Assembly: GCA_947455205.1 (NCBI GenBank)
Contig: CANGNF010000003.1
Coordinates: forward strand, 1-64,000
Direction: 5' to 3'
DNA length: 64,000 nt
Source: Acetobacteraceae bacterium
Lineage (GTDB): Bacteria > Pseudomonadota > Alphaproteobacteria > Acetobacterales > Acetobacteraceae
Shown piece after piece: positions 26,599-37,305 of this stretch (positions within the stretch are counted from its first letter, which is position 1; every line of letters begins with the position of its first letter). The notes below the pieces were generated by a model. That model worked only from the letters and a program-made list of their open reading frames with translations, was not told where the DNA came from and made no database searches. A program made the translations under genes and the position numbers.

Positions 26599-27597
26599 TC
26601 AATCCACCTCAATCTTCGCGGCGCGCGCAACGGCGCCCCAGGCTGCCACATCGGCGCGGAAGCGGGCGTTCCAGCCGGCCGCGTCCAGCGGTTGATCCAG
26701 CGGCAGGCTGCCGCCGGCGATGATCGCCTCGCGCACCCGCGGCAGGGCCACGGCCTTGATGAAGGCGTCGTTCCAGCGCGCCACCAGTTCCGCCGGGGTG
26801 CGCGCCGGGGCGAAGGCGCCGTGCCAGCCCACGGTGTCGAAGGCGACGCCACCCTCGCTGAGCGTGGGCAGGTCCGGGAAGGCGGGGCTGCGCCGCGCCC
26901 CGGTGATGGCCAGCGCGCGCAGCCGGCCCTCGCGGACCTGCGGGCTCATCGCCACCGCGTCCAGGATGGCAATATCGAGTGCGCCGGAGAGGATATCCGG
27001 CAGGGCGGTGGAACTGAGCCGGTAGGGCACATGCGTCATCTGGCGCCCGGCATCCTGGCCGATGCGGGCGCCGACCAGGTGCGGCGGGGAGGCGATGCCG
27101 AAGCTGCCATAGGAAACGCCGTCGCCCTTCTGTCGCACCAGCGCCAGCAGGTCCCCGATGGTGCGCAGCGGGCTTTCCGGCCGGACCACGATCAGCAGCG
27201 GCACCATGGCCAGCAGCGCCACGCCGGTCAGGTCTTCCAGCGGGCTGTAGCTCAGGTGCTTGTTGACCGAAGGGGCGATGGCGAGGGCGCCGGCGGTCAG
27301 CAGCACCGTCTCGCCGTCAGGCGCGGCGCGGGCCACCACCTCGGCGCCCAGGTTGCCGGAGGCGCCGGGCCGGTTGTCGATGACGATGGGGCGGCCGAGC
27401 GTCGCCTGCATCGGCTCGGCCACCAGGCGGGCGACGATGTCGCCGCCGCTGCCTGGCGAGGCCGCCACCAGCAGCCGCAGCGGCCGCCCGGCGGCGGGTT
27501 GCGCCAGGGAGGCGGTTACGAGGGCGGGGGTTACGAGGGCGCCGGTAAGCCCGGCCAGCAGCAGGTTCCGCCGGCCTGGCCCGGCGCCCATCGTCAT
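26599..27597 (-). CDS. tripartite tricarboxylate transporter (Bug) binding protein
   Basis: A 332-aa TctC/Bug protein: an N-terminal export signal (about residues 10-32), LLVAASPGSGGDIVARLVAE, IDNRPGASGNLGAEVVA, HVPYRLSSTALPDILSGALD and a final AAWGAVARAAKIEVD typical of the family. It probably delivers its ligand to a transporter encoded elsewhere. It sits 4 bp after the cupin gene and just before the alpha/beta hydrolase, a layout suggesting uptake and hydrolysis of one substrate. Confidence 0.91.
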   Translation of the reverse strand: MTMGAGPGRRNLLLAGLTGALVTPALVTASLAQPAAGRPLRLLVAASPGSGGDIVARLVAEPMQATLGRPIVIDNRPGASGNLGAEVVARAAPDGETVLLTAGALAIAPSVNKHLSYSPLEDLTGVALLAMVPLLIVVRPESPLRTIGDLLALVRQKGDGVSYGSFGIASPPHLVGARIGQDAGRQMTHVPYRLSSTALPDILSGALDIAILDAVAMSPQVREGRLRALAITGARRSPAFPDLPTLSEGGVAFDTVGWHGAFAPARTPAELVARWNDAFIKAVALPRVREAIIAGGSLPLDQPLDAAGWNARFRADVAAWGAVARAAKIEVD

Positions 27598-27601
27598 GGC
27601 G

Positions 27602-28102
27602 CTAGACCCGTTCGTAGGGCAGGCGCTTGAACTTCTCCATGTTCAGCCCCTCGATCCGCAGCAGCCGGGTGGCGCCGTTGCGATGCGGGCTGTGCAGCAC
27701 GCCCGGCTCGTACAGGTAGGCGTCGCCCGGCTTCAGCGTGTAGTCGCGGGTCGGCTTGGCCTTGCCGGGGTTGGTGCCGTCCGGCCGGGCCACGCATTCG
27801 TAGTCGGTCATGATGGTCTCGCCCTGGGCCTGGCCGTAGATCGCCCAGCCGGCGGCGTGGTCGTGCGGCGCGCCGCCCTTGGCGCCCTCATAGGCGTGGG
27901 CCAGGATGGTGAAGCCGTAGGTCGGGTCCTCGTACAGGATCTTGCGCTCCGGCGTGCCCTCGGGCAGCGCCTCGGCGATGAAGCCCGGGTCCTGCAGCGC
28001 CTTGCGTACGGCAAGGACCAGCTTCTTGCGGCCGTTGTGGTCGGGCTCGGCGTAGATGATGCGGCGGGCCTCGGCGACGAAGTCGGCGACGGTGGTGGCC
28101 AT
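27602..28102 (-). CDS. cupin / cysteine-dioxygenase-like protein
   Basis: A 166-aa beta-barrel protein. The metal-binding cupin residues are seen in GAPHDHAAGWAIYGQAQGE (His-x-His and Glu) and in LYEPGVLHSPHRNG (His). It resembles the CDO-type cupins annotated as predicted metal-dependent double-stranded beta-helix enzymes. GAGGAGGAG precedes the ATG at 28102. It is the first gene of a cupin-Bug-hydrolase operon, so it may oxidise or isomerise the imported compound. Confidence 0.8.
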   Translation of the reverse strand: MATTVADFVAEARRIIYAEPDHNGRKKLVLAVRKALQDPGFIAEALPEGTPERKILYEDPTYGFTILAHAYEGAKGGAPHDHAAGWAIYGQAQGETIMTDYECVARPDGTNPGKAKPTRDYTLKPGDAYLYEPGVLHSPHRNGATRLLRIEGLNMEKFKRLPYERV

Positions 28103-28158
28103 GCGGAAGGCTCCTCCTCGGATTGGTTGCGAAAGGCTAGGCCCGCCTCGGGCCGCGT

Positions 28159-29034
28159 TCAAGGGACCAGTCCGGGACCAAAGATTTCCGCGATCTCGGC
28201 GTCCACCCGCGGGCTCAGCGCCTGGGCGGCGGCGATATCGGCCTGCGCGTCCGCCACCCGGCCGCGCTTGGTCCGCAGCACCGCGCGCAGCCGCAGCGCC
28301 TTGTCGGCCCTGGGGTCGCGGCGCAGCGCCTCGGTCAGGTCGGAAGCGGCGGGGCCGTCCATGCCCCGGCGCAGGGAAAGCCCGGCCCGGGCGACATGCG
28401 GAAAGGCGTTGCCCGGCTCGGCCCGGGCAATGGCGGCGTCGCAATCGGCCAGCGCGGCGTCGCCCTCGCCCAGGCGGCGGCGGGTGATGCAGCGGTTGGC
28501 CAGGATGTTGGGGTTGCCCGGCGCCGCCCGCAGCGCGGCGTTCAGGTCCACCAGGGCATTGGCGCGGTCGCCCATGGCGCGGCGCACGATGGCGCGGTTG
28601 AGCAGCGTCGCCGGGTCGCTCGGCACGATGGCCAGGGCGGCGGTGAAGTCGCCCGCCGCCGCCTCGTGCTGGCCGATGCGGCGCCGTTCATTGCCGCGGT
28701 TGTACAGCGCCACCGCGACGTTGCTGGGCGGCTCGCGGTTCTGCTCCAGCAGCCAGGTGCAGGCGGCGATGGCCCGCTGGGACGGCACGTTGGGCAACTC
28801 CCCGGTGCAGGTCTGCCAACCGGCCAGGCGCAGCTCGGCCTCGCTGGGGCCGGCAGGGGCTTCGGCAGCGGGGGCTTCGGCGGCCGGGGCCGGACGCGCG
28901 GCTTCAGCAGCGGGCGGCGTGGCCTGAGGCGCTGGCGGCGCGGTGGGGCCGGGCACGGCCTGCGCCGGTTGCGGCGGCGCGGGCTGGGCCAGCGCGGAAC
29001 CCCATAGCAGCATCAGGCATATCAGCAGCGGCAT
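28159..29034 (-). CDS. exported TPR-repeat protein
   Basis: The 291-aa protein has a signal peptide (LLICLMLLWGSALA, residues 3-16), a Pro/Ala-rich linker to about residue 65, then TPR repeats (residues 90-275) such as ALYNRGNERRRIGQHEAAAGDFTAAL. Periplasmic scaffold function is inferred. The start at 29034 was chosen because it gives a clean signal peptide; the open frame extends 49 codons further. It is not obviously linked to its neighbours. Confidence 0.8.
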   Translation of the reverse strand: MPLLICLMLLWGSALAQPAPPQPAQAVPGPTAPPAPQATPPAAEAARPAPAAEAPAAEAPAGPSEAELRLAGWQTCTGELPNVPSQRAIAACTWLLEQNREPPSNVAVALYNRGNERRRIGQHEAAAGDFTAALAIVPSDPATLLNRAIVRRAMGDRANALVDLNAALRAAPGNPNILANRCITRRRLGEGDAALADCDAAIARAEPGNAFPHVARAGLSLRRGMDGPAASDLTEALRRDPRADKALRLRAVLRTKRGRVADAQADIAAAQALSPRVDAEIAEIFGPGLVP

Positions 29035-29126
29035 CGGGCGCCCCCTGTTGCGGCGCCGCACCATACAAGTACTCGCGAGCCAACGGGAAGGGCCGCCGCG
29101 CCCGGCCGCGCCGGCGCGTCCCGATC

Positions 29127-29699
29127 CTATCCCTCCCGCACCGGCGCCGTCGCGGCCAGCAGCGAGTCGATCGGGTCCCACAGGAAGGCCATCTGCTGCA
29201 GGTCCATGCCGGCAAAGCGGATGATCTCCTGCGCCGTCAGCCGGCCGCCCAGGTGCTGGTAGAACCAGCGCGTCGGGTTAGCCGCCAGCACCCACAGCAT
29301 GACCGAGCGACAGCCCACCGCCGCCAGATGCGCCGCCATGGCGCGCATCAACCGCCGGCCCACGCCGCGGTCGCGAAAGTCGTCCAGCAGGTACAGCGTC
29401 TCCACCTCGCCTTCCGCCGTGGCGGGTCGGCGGGAGCGGCCGCCTGAGGCGAAGCCGACCACCATGCCGGATTCGCGGCCGGGCGGCGCATCCGCCCCGC
29501 TGGCCACGGCGACGAAGATGGCGTGACCGTCCGAGCGGTCAGCGATGCCGCGCGCGTATTGCGCGGCGTGCCGCACCACCGAGAGGTTGGTCAGGTACGC
29601 ATCGGGCAGCATGCCGGCATAGGCGCTGCGCCAGGCGGCCACATGGACCGCGCCGATGCCGGCAGCGTCGCCCGGTCGGGCACGTCGGATGCTGATCAT
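29127..29699 (-). CDS. GNAT family N-acetyltransferase
   Basis: The 190-aa protein shows the GNAT fold: N-terminal ISIRRARPGDAAGIGAVH, then motif A as ETLYLLDDFRDRGVGRRLM (acetyl-CoA binding Arg/Gly-x-Gly loop at about residues 109-116) and the C-terminal VLAANPTRWFYQHLGGR motif B region. Substrate unknown. It is a monocistronic unit by spacing. Confidence 0.87.
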   Translation of the reverse strand: MISIRRARPGDAAGIGAVHVAAWRSAYAGMLPDAYLTNLSVVRHAAQYARGIADRSDGHAIFVAVASGADAPPGRESGMVVGFASGGRSRRPATAEGEVETLYLLDDFRDRGVGRRLMRAMAAHLAAVGCRSVMLWVLAANPTRWFYQHLGGRLTAQEIIRFAGMDLQQMAFLWDPIDSLLAATAPVREG

Positions 29700-29803
29700 G
29701 CGGCGCCTCCCTGGCGACCCCTGGGGAGGAATGCGACACCAATCCGGCGGTTCCGGCTAGAGCAAACCGACACGTCCCGCGGGTATTTACCTTTAGGTAA
29801 GGT

Positions 29804-31144
29804 TCACGCCGTCGCGGCGGGGGCGGCGCCGCGCTTCAGCACCGCGGCGAAGAATCCATCCGTGCCATGCGCCGCCGGCGAGAGCGCCAGCCAGGGGCCG
29901 GGGCAGGGCGGTGCACCGGGCAGGCCGGCGGCGGGCCAGGCCTCGGCCAGGGGCAGCGCGGAGTACTCCGGATTGCCGGCCAGGAAGGCGGCGACCTGGT
30001 CCTCGTTCTCCTCGGCCAGCAGGGAGCAGGTGGCGTAGACCAGCAGCCCGCCCGGCCGCACCAGCCCGGCGCCGATGGCCAGGATATCCGCCTGCTTCGG
30101 CAGCAGTTCCGCCAGGTCGCGCGGGCCGGTGCGGAAGCGGCCATCCGGGTTGCGGCGCCAGGTGCCGGTGCCGGTGCAGGGCGCGTCCACCAGCACGCGG
30201 TCGAAGGTGCCGGCGCGGCGCTTGGCCCAGCGGTCGCCGGCTTCCAGCAGGTGGCGCTCGGCATTGTCCACGCCGGCGCGGGCCAGGCGCTTCACTGCGC
30301 CTTCCAGGCGGGGGGCGGAGACGTCGCAGGCGGTGATGCGGCCCTTGTTCCGCATGGCCGCCGCCAGGGCCAGCGTCTTGCCGCCGGCACCGGCGCAGAG
30401 GTCCACCACCTTCATGCCTGGCCGGGCATCCACCAGCGCGGCGATCAACTGGCTGCCCTCGTCCTGCACCTCGATCAGGCCATCCTGATAGGCGCGGGTG
30501 GCGGTCACCGGCCGGCGGCCGGGCAGGCGCAGGCCCCAGGGGGAGAACGGCGTCGGCGTCGTCTCCAGCCCTTCCCCGGCCAGGGCGGCTGCGGCCTGGG
30601 TGCGGTCGATCTTCAGCGCATTGGCGCGCAGGTCCAGCGGCGCCGGCAGGTCCAGCGCCGCGGCCTCGGCCGCCAGGGTCTCGCCGAAGCGGCGCGTCAG
30701 GCTGGGCAGCGCCCATTCCGGCAGGTTCAGCCGGACCGGGTCGGGCATCTTCGGGTGCACTGGGCCCTCGGCGCCGAAGCGGGCATTGTCCAGCACCGCC
30801 AGCAGCTTCTGCTCCGGCACGGTCAGCGGCGGCGCAGCGTATTGCCCGCCGGGGAAGGCGCGGGCGATGGCGGCGACATCCAGCCCTTCGACCAGCAGCA
30901 GGTGCGCGGCCACCAGGAAGCGGGCGGAGGGGCGCGCCTTGATCTTTTCCAGCCACCAGTCCAGCCGCAGCCGCTGGCGGATGACCGCCCAGGCACGGTC
31001 GGAAATGTCCCGCCGGTCGCCGCCGCCGATGTAGCGGCGGGTGCGGAAGAACTCGTGCGCCACCGCATCGGCGGGCCGGCGGCCAGCGGCTTCCAGCGCG
31101 TCCAGCAGGTCGATGGCGGCGGCAAGCCGCGCGGCGGGGGTCAT
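29804..31144 (-). CDS. RsmB/NOP family rRNA cytosine-C5 methyltransferase
   Basis: A 446-aa SAM-dependent RNA methyltransferase. It has an N-terminal NusB-like domain (about 1-120) and a Rossmann domain with SAM motif VVDLCAGAGGKTLALAA. The catalytic cysteines are in VDAPCTGTGTWRRNP (motif IV) and YATCSLLAEEN (motif VI). It methylates C5 of a 16S rRNA cytosine in RsmB-type enzymes. The ATG at 31144 lies 7 bp after the guaB stop, so the two are probably co-transcribed. Confidence 0.9.
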   Translation of the reverse strand: MTPAARLAAAIDLLDALEAAGRRPADAVAHEFFRTRRYIGGGDRRDISDRAWAVIRQRLRLDWWLEKIKARPSARFLVAAHLLLVEGLDVAAIARAFPGGQYAAPPLTVPEQKLLAVLDNARFGAEGPVHPKMPDPVRLNLPEWALPSLTRRFGETLAAEAAALDLPAPLDLRANALKIDRTQAAAALAGEGLETTPTPFSPWGLRLPGRRPVTATRAYQDGLIEVQDEGSQLIAALVDARPGMKVVDLCAGAGGKTLALAAAMRNKGRITACDVSAPRLEGAVKRLARAGVDNAERHLLEAGDRWAKRRAGTFDRVLVDAPCTGTGTWRRNPDGRFRTGPRDLAELLPKQADILAIGAGLVRPGGLLVYATCSLLAEENEDQVAAFLAGNPEYSALPLAEAWPAAGLPGAPPCPGPWLALSPAAHGTDGFFAAVLKRGAAPAATA

Positions 31145-31151
31145 GCGGCGG

Positions 31152-34126
<2,975 letters not shown>

Positions 34127-34137
34127 GGAAACGCCCG

Positions 34138-35124
34138 ATGAAGATCGCCATCCTGGACGACTACTTCGACACCATCCGCACACTGCCCTGCTTTGCCATG
34201 CTGGCGGGGCATGAGGTGGTGATCTTCAACGACCATGAGCCGGACGTGGACAAGCTGGCTGCCCGCCTGGCCGGGGTGGAGGTGCTGGTGCTGATCCGCG
34301 AACGCACCAAGGTGCCGGCAGCGCTGCTGGAGAAGCTGCCCTCGCTGAAGCTGATCAGCCAGCGCAGCGTCTACCCGCATGTCGACGTACCCGCCTGCAC
34401 CAGGCAGGGCGTGATCCTCAGCAGCAGCCAGCACCCGGGCACGCCCAGCTACGCCACGGCGGAGTTCACCTGGGGCCTGGTGCTGGCGGCCATGCGGGCC
34501 ATTCCACAGCAGATGGCCTCGCTGCAGCGCGGAGAATGGCAATGCGGCGTGGGCCGCACGCTGCGCGGCAAGGTGCTGGGCATCCATGGCTATGGTCGCA
34601 TCGGCAAGGAGGTGGCGGGTTATGGCCGCGCCTTCGGCATGCAGGTGCTGGTCTGGGCGCGCGAAGCCACGCGCGAACGCGCCCGCGCCGAGGGCTGGGA
34701 AACCGCGGCTTCCCAGGCCGAGTTCTACGCGACCTGCGATGTGGTGAGCCTGCACATGCGCCTGGTGGAGGCAACGCGTGGCGTGGTGACCGCCGCCGAC
34801 CTGGCGGCGATGAAGCCGACGGCCCTGCTGGTCAACACCAGCCGCGCGCCACTGATCCAGCCCGGCGCGCTGGTGGCGGCCTTGCAGGCGGGGCGCCCCG
34901 GCATGGCCGCGGTGGACGTGTTCGAGAACGAGCCGATGCGGGACACGACGCACCCGCTGCTCAACATGCCCAATGTGGTGGCCACGCCGCACCTGGGCTA
35001 CGTCACTTCCGACGAATACCAGATCCAGTTCACCGAGATCTTCGAGCAGATCGTCGCCTATGCCGCGGGCAGCCCGATCAACGTGATCAATCCCGAGGTT
35101 CTGGTGCCTCACCCCGCGCCTTGA
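34138..35124 (+). CDS. D-2-hydroxyacid dehydrogenase family protein
   Basis: The 328-aa protein has the split catalytic domain and NAD-binding domain of this family: [18 protein letters not shown] (Gly-x-Gly-x-x-Gly, about residue 143-150), [11 protein letters not shown] (catalytic Arg), DVFENEPM (Glu) and PHLGY (His). It reduces a 2-oxo acid or oxidises the hydroxy acid. It follows the MFS gene closely, suggesting one operon. The last 38 bp overlap the 3' end of convergent rlmE. Confidence 0.9.
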   Translation: MKIAILDDYFDTIRTLPCFAMLAGHEVVIFNDHEPDVDKLAARLAGVEVLVLIRERTKVPAALLEKLPSLKLISQRSVYPHVDVPACTRQGVILSSSQHPGTPSYATAEFTWGLVLAAMRAIPQQMASLQRGEWQCGVGRTLRGKVLGIHGYGRIGKEVAGYGRAFGMQVLVWAREATRERARAEGWETAASQAEFYATCDVVSLHMRLVEATRGVVTAADLAAMKPTALLVNTSRAPLIQPGALVAALQAGRPGMAAVDVFENEPMRDTTHPLLNMPNVVATPHLGYVTSDEYQIQFTEIFEQIVAYAAGSPINVINPEVLVPHPAP

Positions 35125-35791
35125 AGCCGGAGGCGACCACGTAGAGTTCCGACGAGTCCTTGCGGCTGGCCGGCGGCTTGGCGTGCCGCACGGTGGCGAA
35201 ATTCTGCTTCAGGCGGTCGAGGAAGGCCTTCTCGCCGCCGCCCTGGAACACCTTGGCGACGAAGCCGCCGCCCGGCGCCATCACCTTCAGCGCGAAGTCC
35301 AGCGCCAGCTCCGCCAGGCCCATGATCCGCAGGTGGTCGGTGGCGCCATGGCCGGTGGTGTTGGGCGCCATGTCGCTCAGCACCAGGTCGGCGGGGCCGT
35401 CCAGCGCCGCCAGCACCGCCTGTTCGGCCGTGTCGTCCTGGAAGTCGCCCTGCAGCACGATCGAGCCCGGCAGCGGGTCCATTGGCAGGATGTCCAGCGC
35501 CACCACCTTGCCGCGGTCCCCGACCACGCCGATGGCCACCTGGGTCCAGCCGCCCGGCGCGGCGCCGAGATCGACCACCCGGCCGCCCGGCTTCAGCAGG
35601 TGGTACTTCTCGTCCAACTCCTTCAGCTTGAAGGCGGCGCGGCTGCGCAGGCCCGCGGCCACGGCGGCGCGGACATAGGGGTCGTTCAGCTGGCGCTGCA
35701 GCCAGATCTGGCTGCCGACGCTGCGGCCCTTGGCGGTCTTGACACGCGTGGTCAGCCCGCGGCCGCCGCCGGTGGCGGAGGGTGGCTTCAT
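35087..35791 (-). CDS. rlmE: 23S rRNA 2'-O-methyltransferase RlmE (FtsJ)
   Basis: The 234-aa enzyme methylates U2552 of 23S rRNA. The K-D-K-E tetrad is visible: Lys in [10 protein letters not shown], Asp in [11 protein letters not shown], Lys in [10 protein letters not shown] and Glu in [10 protein letters not shown]. The SAM site is [15 protein letters not shown]. It follows ppx/gppA by 12 bp, a common alphaproteobacterial pairing. Its tail overlaps the convergent dehydrogenase gene by 38 bp. Confidence 0.95.
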   Translation of the reverse strand: MKPPSATGGGRGLTTRVKTAKGRSVGSQIWLQRQLNDPYVRAAVAAGLRSRAAFKLKELDEKYHLLKPGGRVVDLGAAPGGWTQVAIGVVGDRGKVVALDILPMDPLPGSIVLQGDFQDDTAEQAVLAALDGPADLVLSDMAPNTTGHGATDHLRIMGLAELALDFALKVMAPGGGFVAKVFQGGGEKAFLDRLKQNFATVRHAKPPASRKDSSELYVVASGFKARGEAPEPRD

Positions 35792-35803
35792 GGTGGAAAC
35801 TTC

Positions 35804-36862
35804 CTAACTGGCGCGGCGACGATGCGCCTGATTGCCTCGGTCGCCGCGCATCATGCGCAGCAGCATGCCCTCCCGCAGGCCGCGGTCGGCGACCGTGAGG
35901 CAGGGCAGGGGCCAGACCTGGCGGATGGCGGCGTAGATGGCGCAGCCGGGCAGCACGAACTCCACCCGGTCCGGCCCGACGCAGGGGTGTGCCGCCAGCC
36001 CGGCCCGGCCGAGCGCGAACAGGTCGCCCAGCGCCTGGTCGGCGACATTGGTGTCCAGCGTGCGGCCATCCACCAGCGGGCGGCGGTAGCGGGGCAGGGC
36101 CAGCGCCACGCCGGCCAGGGTGGTGACGGTGCCGCTGGTGCCGATAAGCCGCACGCCGCCGGCGCGGATTTCCTGCCCGATGCAATGCACCGCGTCGAAC
36201 CCGCGGAGGTGGCCGGCCACTTCCTCCGCCACCGCGGCGAAGCCCTGCTGGGTGAAGCAATCTGCGCCGGCGCGTTCGGCCAGCGTGACGACGCCCAGGG
36301 GCAGCGAGATGTAGCCGATGAGTTCCGGGATGGATTCCCGGCCGCAGACCCGGATCCAGGCGATTTCGGTGCTGCCGCCGCCGATATCGAACAGCAGGGC
36401 GCGGCGGTCGCCCGGTTCCATCAGCGGGGCGCAGGATTCCATCGCCAGCTCGGCTTCTTCCCGGGCCGAGATGATGCGCGGCTTCAGGCCGGTTTCCGCG
36501 GCGACGCGGGCCAGGAAGGCGGCGCCGTTGCCGGCGCGGCGGCAGGCTTCCGTCGCTACCGCCTGGAACTGCCGTACCGGCCGCTTGGCCAGCTTGTCCG
36601 CACAGGCGCCCAGGGCGCCGATGGCGCGATCCATCGCCGCTTCCGACAGCATGCCGGTGGCGGCCAGGCCTTCGCCCAGGCGGACGATGCGGCTGAAGCT
36701 GTCCACCACGCGGAAGCCGGGGCCGGAGGGCGTGCCGACCAGCAGGCGGCAGTTGTTGGTGCCAAGGTCCAGCGCCGCGAAGGCGAGGCCGCCAGGTACG
36801 ACCATGCGCCCCGCATCTTGGCGGCCTGGCAGCAGGCTGTGGGGCGTGGCGTCGTCTGGCAT
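35804..36862 (-). CDS. Ppx/GppA family phosphatase
   Basis: A 352-aa actin-like ATPase-fold enzyme acting on exopolyphosphate or pppGpp. It has FAALDLGTNNCRLLVG (phosphate 1), LLFDIGGGSTEIAWI (phosphate 2), and LIGTSGTVTTLAGVAL. The start is uncertain: the ATG at 36862 gives a leader of 28 residues before the first strand; the frame is open to 36949 with another ATG at 36922. It is the first gene of the pair with rlmE and diverges from tRNA-Gln. Confidence 0.9.
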   Translation of the reverse strand: MPDDATPHSLLPGRQDAGRMVVPGGLAFAALDLGTNNCRLLVGTPSGPGFRVVDSFSRIVRLGEGLAATGMLSEAAMDRAIGALGACADKLAKRPVRQFQAVATEACRRAGNGAAFLARVAAETGLKPRIISAREEAELAMESCAPLMEPGDRRALLFDIGGGSTEIAWIRVCGRESIPELIGYISLPLGVVTLAERAGADCFTQQGFAAVAEEVAGHLRGFDAVHCIGQEIRAGGVRLIGTSGTVTTLAGVALALPRYRRPLVDGRTLDTNVADQALGDLFALGRAGLAAHPCVGPDRVEFVLPGCAIYAAIRQVWPLPCLTVADRGLREGMLLRMMRGDRGNQAHRRRAS

Positions 36863-37054
36863 GGCGATGGCGAGAAACGGCTCCGGTTCCGGGGGTGGGG
36901 TGCAGGCGCCGGAGCGGAGCATACTCGGCACCCCGGGCCGCCGCGGCAAGCAGTTTCCGCATTTGGGGCGGTTGCGGAGCGTCGCGGGTCATGTTAGTTC
37001 CCGCCGCCTCGACGGCGAAGGCGGGTTTACCCGCCGGACACGAAGGGTCCCTGC

Positions 37055-37128
37055 TGGGGGATAGTTTAACGGTAGAACTTCCGACTCTGACTCGGACAGT
37101 CTTGGTTCGAATCCAGGTCCCCCAGCCA
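37055..37128 (+). tRNA. tRNA-Gln (anticodon CUG)
   Basis: A full cloverleaf can be drawn: acceptor TGGGGGA/TCCCCCA, D-stem GTTT/GAAC, anticodon stem TCCGA/TCGGA with loop CTCTGAC (anticodon CTG, reading CAG), 4-base variable loop and T-stem CTTGG/CCAGG around TTCGAAT. The discriminator is G and CCA is encoded (37126-37128). The upstream 6-bp hairpin (37020-37035) may be part of its leader. Integrase follows immediately, so its 3' end is a likely attachment site. Confidence 0.95.
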
Positions 37129-37172
37129 ACCCTTGGTTGAAATCGCGGTAAATCCTTGACTCAGTCGGGTGG

Positions 37173-37196
37173 CAGGCGCTGGCAAACCAGCGCCTG
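37173..37196 (+). repeat. perfect 10-bp hairpin between tRNA-Gln and integrase
   Basis: CAGGCGCTGG and CCAGCGCCTG flank a CAAA loop. A competing hairpin, CAGCGC / GCGCTG around CTGA (37188-37203), uses the right arm. A terminator for the tRNA transcript is the simplest reading; TGTTTG follows soon after. Recombination or integrase regulation is an alternative. Confidence 0.5.
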
Positions 37197-37213
37197 AGCG
37201 CTGTTTGGGCCAC

Positions 37214-37248
37214 TGTCGCACATGGGTGTCGCACACCCCTGTCGCACA
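37214..37248 (+). repeat. three TGTCGCACA direct repeats, 13-bp period
   Basis: Exact copies of TGTCGCACA start at 37214, 37227 and 37240, separated by four variable bases (TGGG and CCCC between them). They lie between the tRNA and the integrase start at 37306. Such phased short repeats are typical of integrase arm sites, excisionase sites or regulator binding arrays. No other copy was seen in the window. Confidence 0.75.
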
Positions 37249-37305
37249 GCGGTACCCCCAGCCAGGCGCGCATGTGCCCAGACGGGCACGGCGAGGCCAC
37301 GTGGG

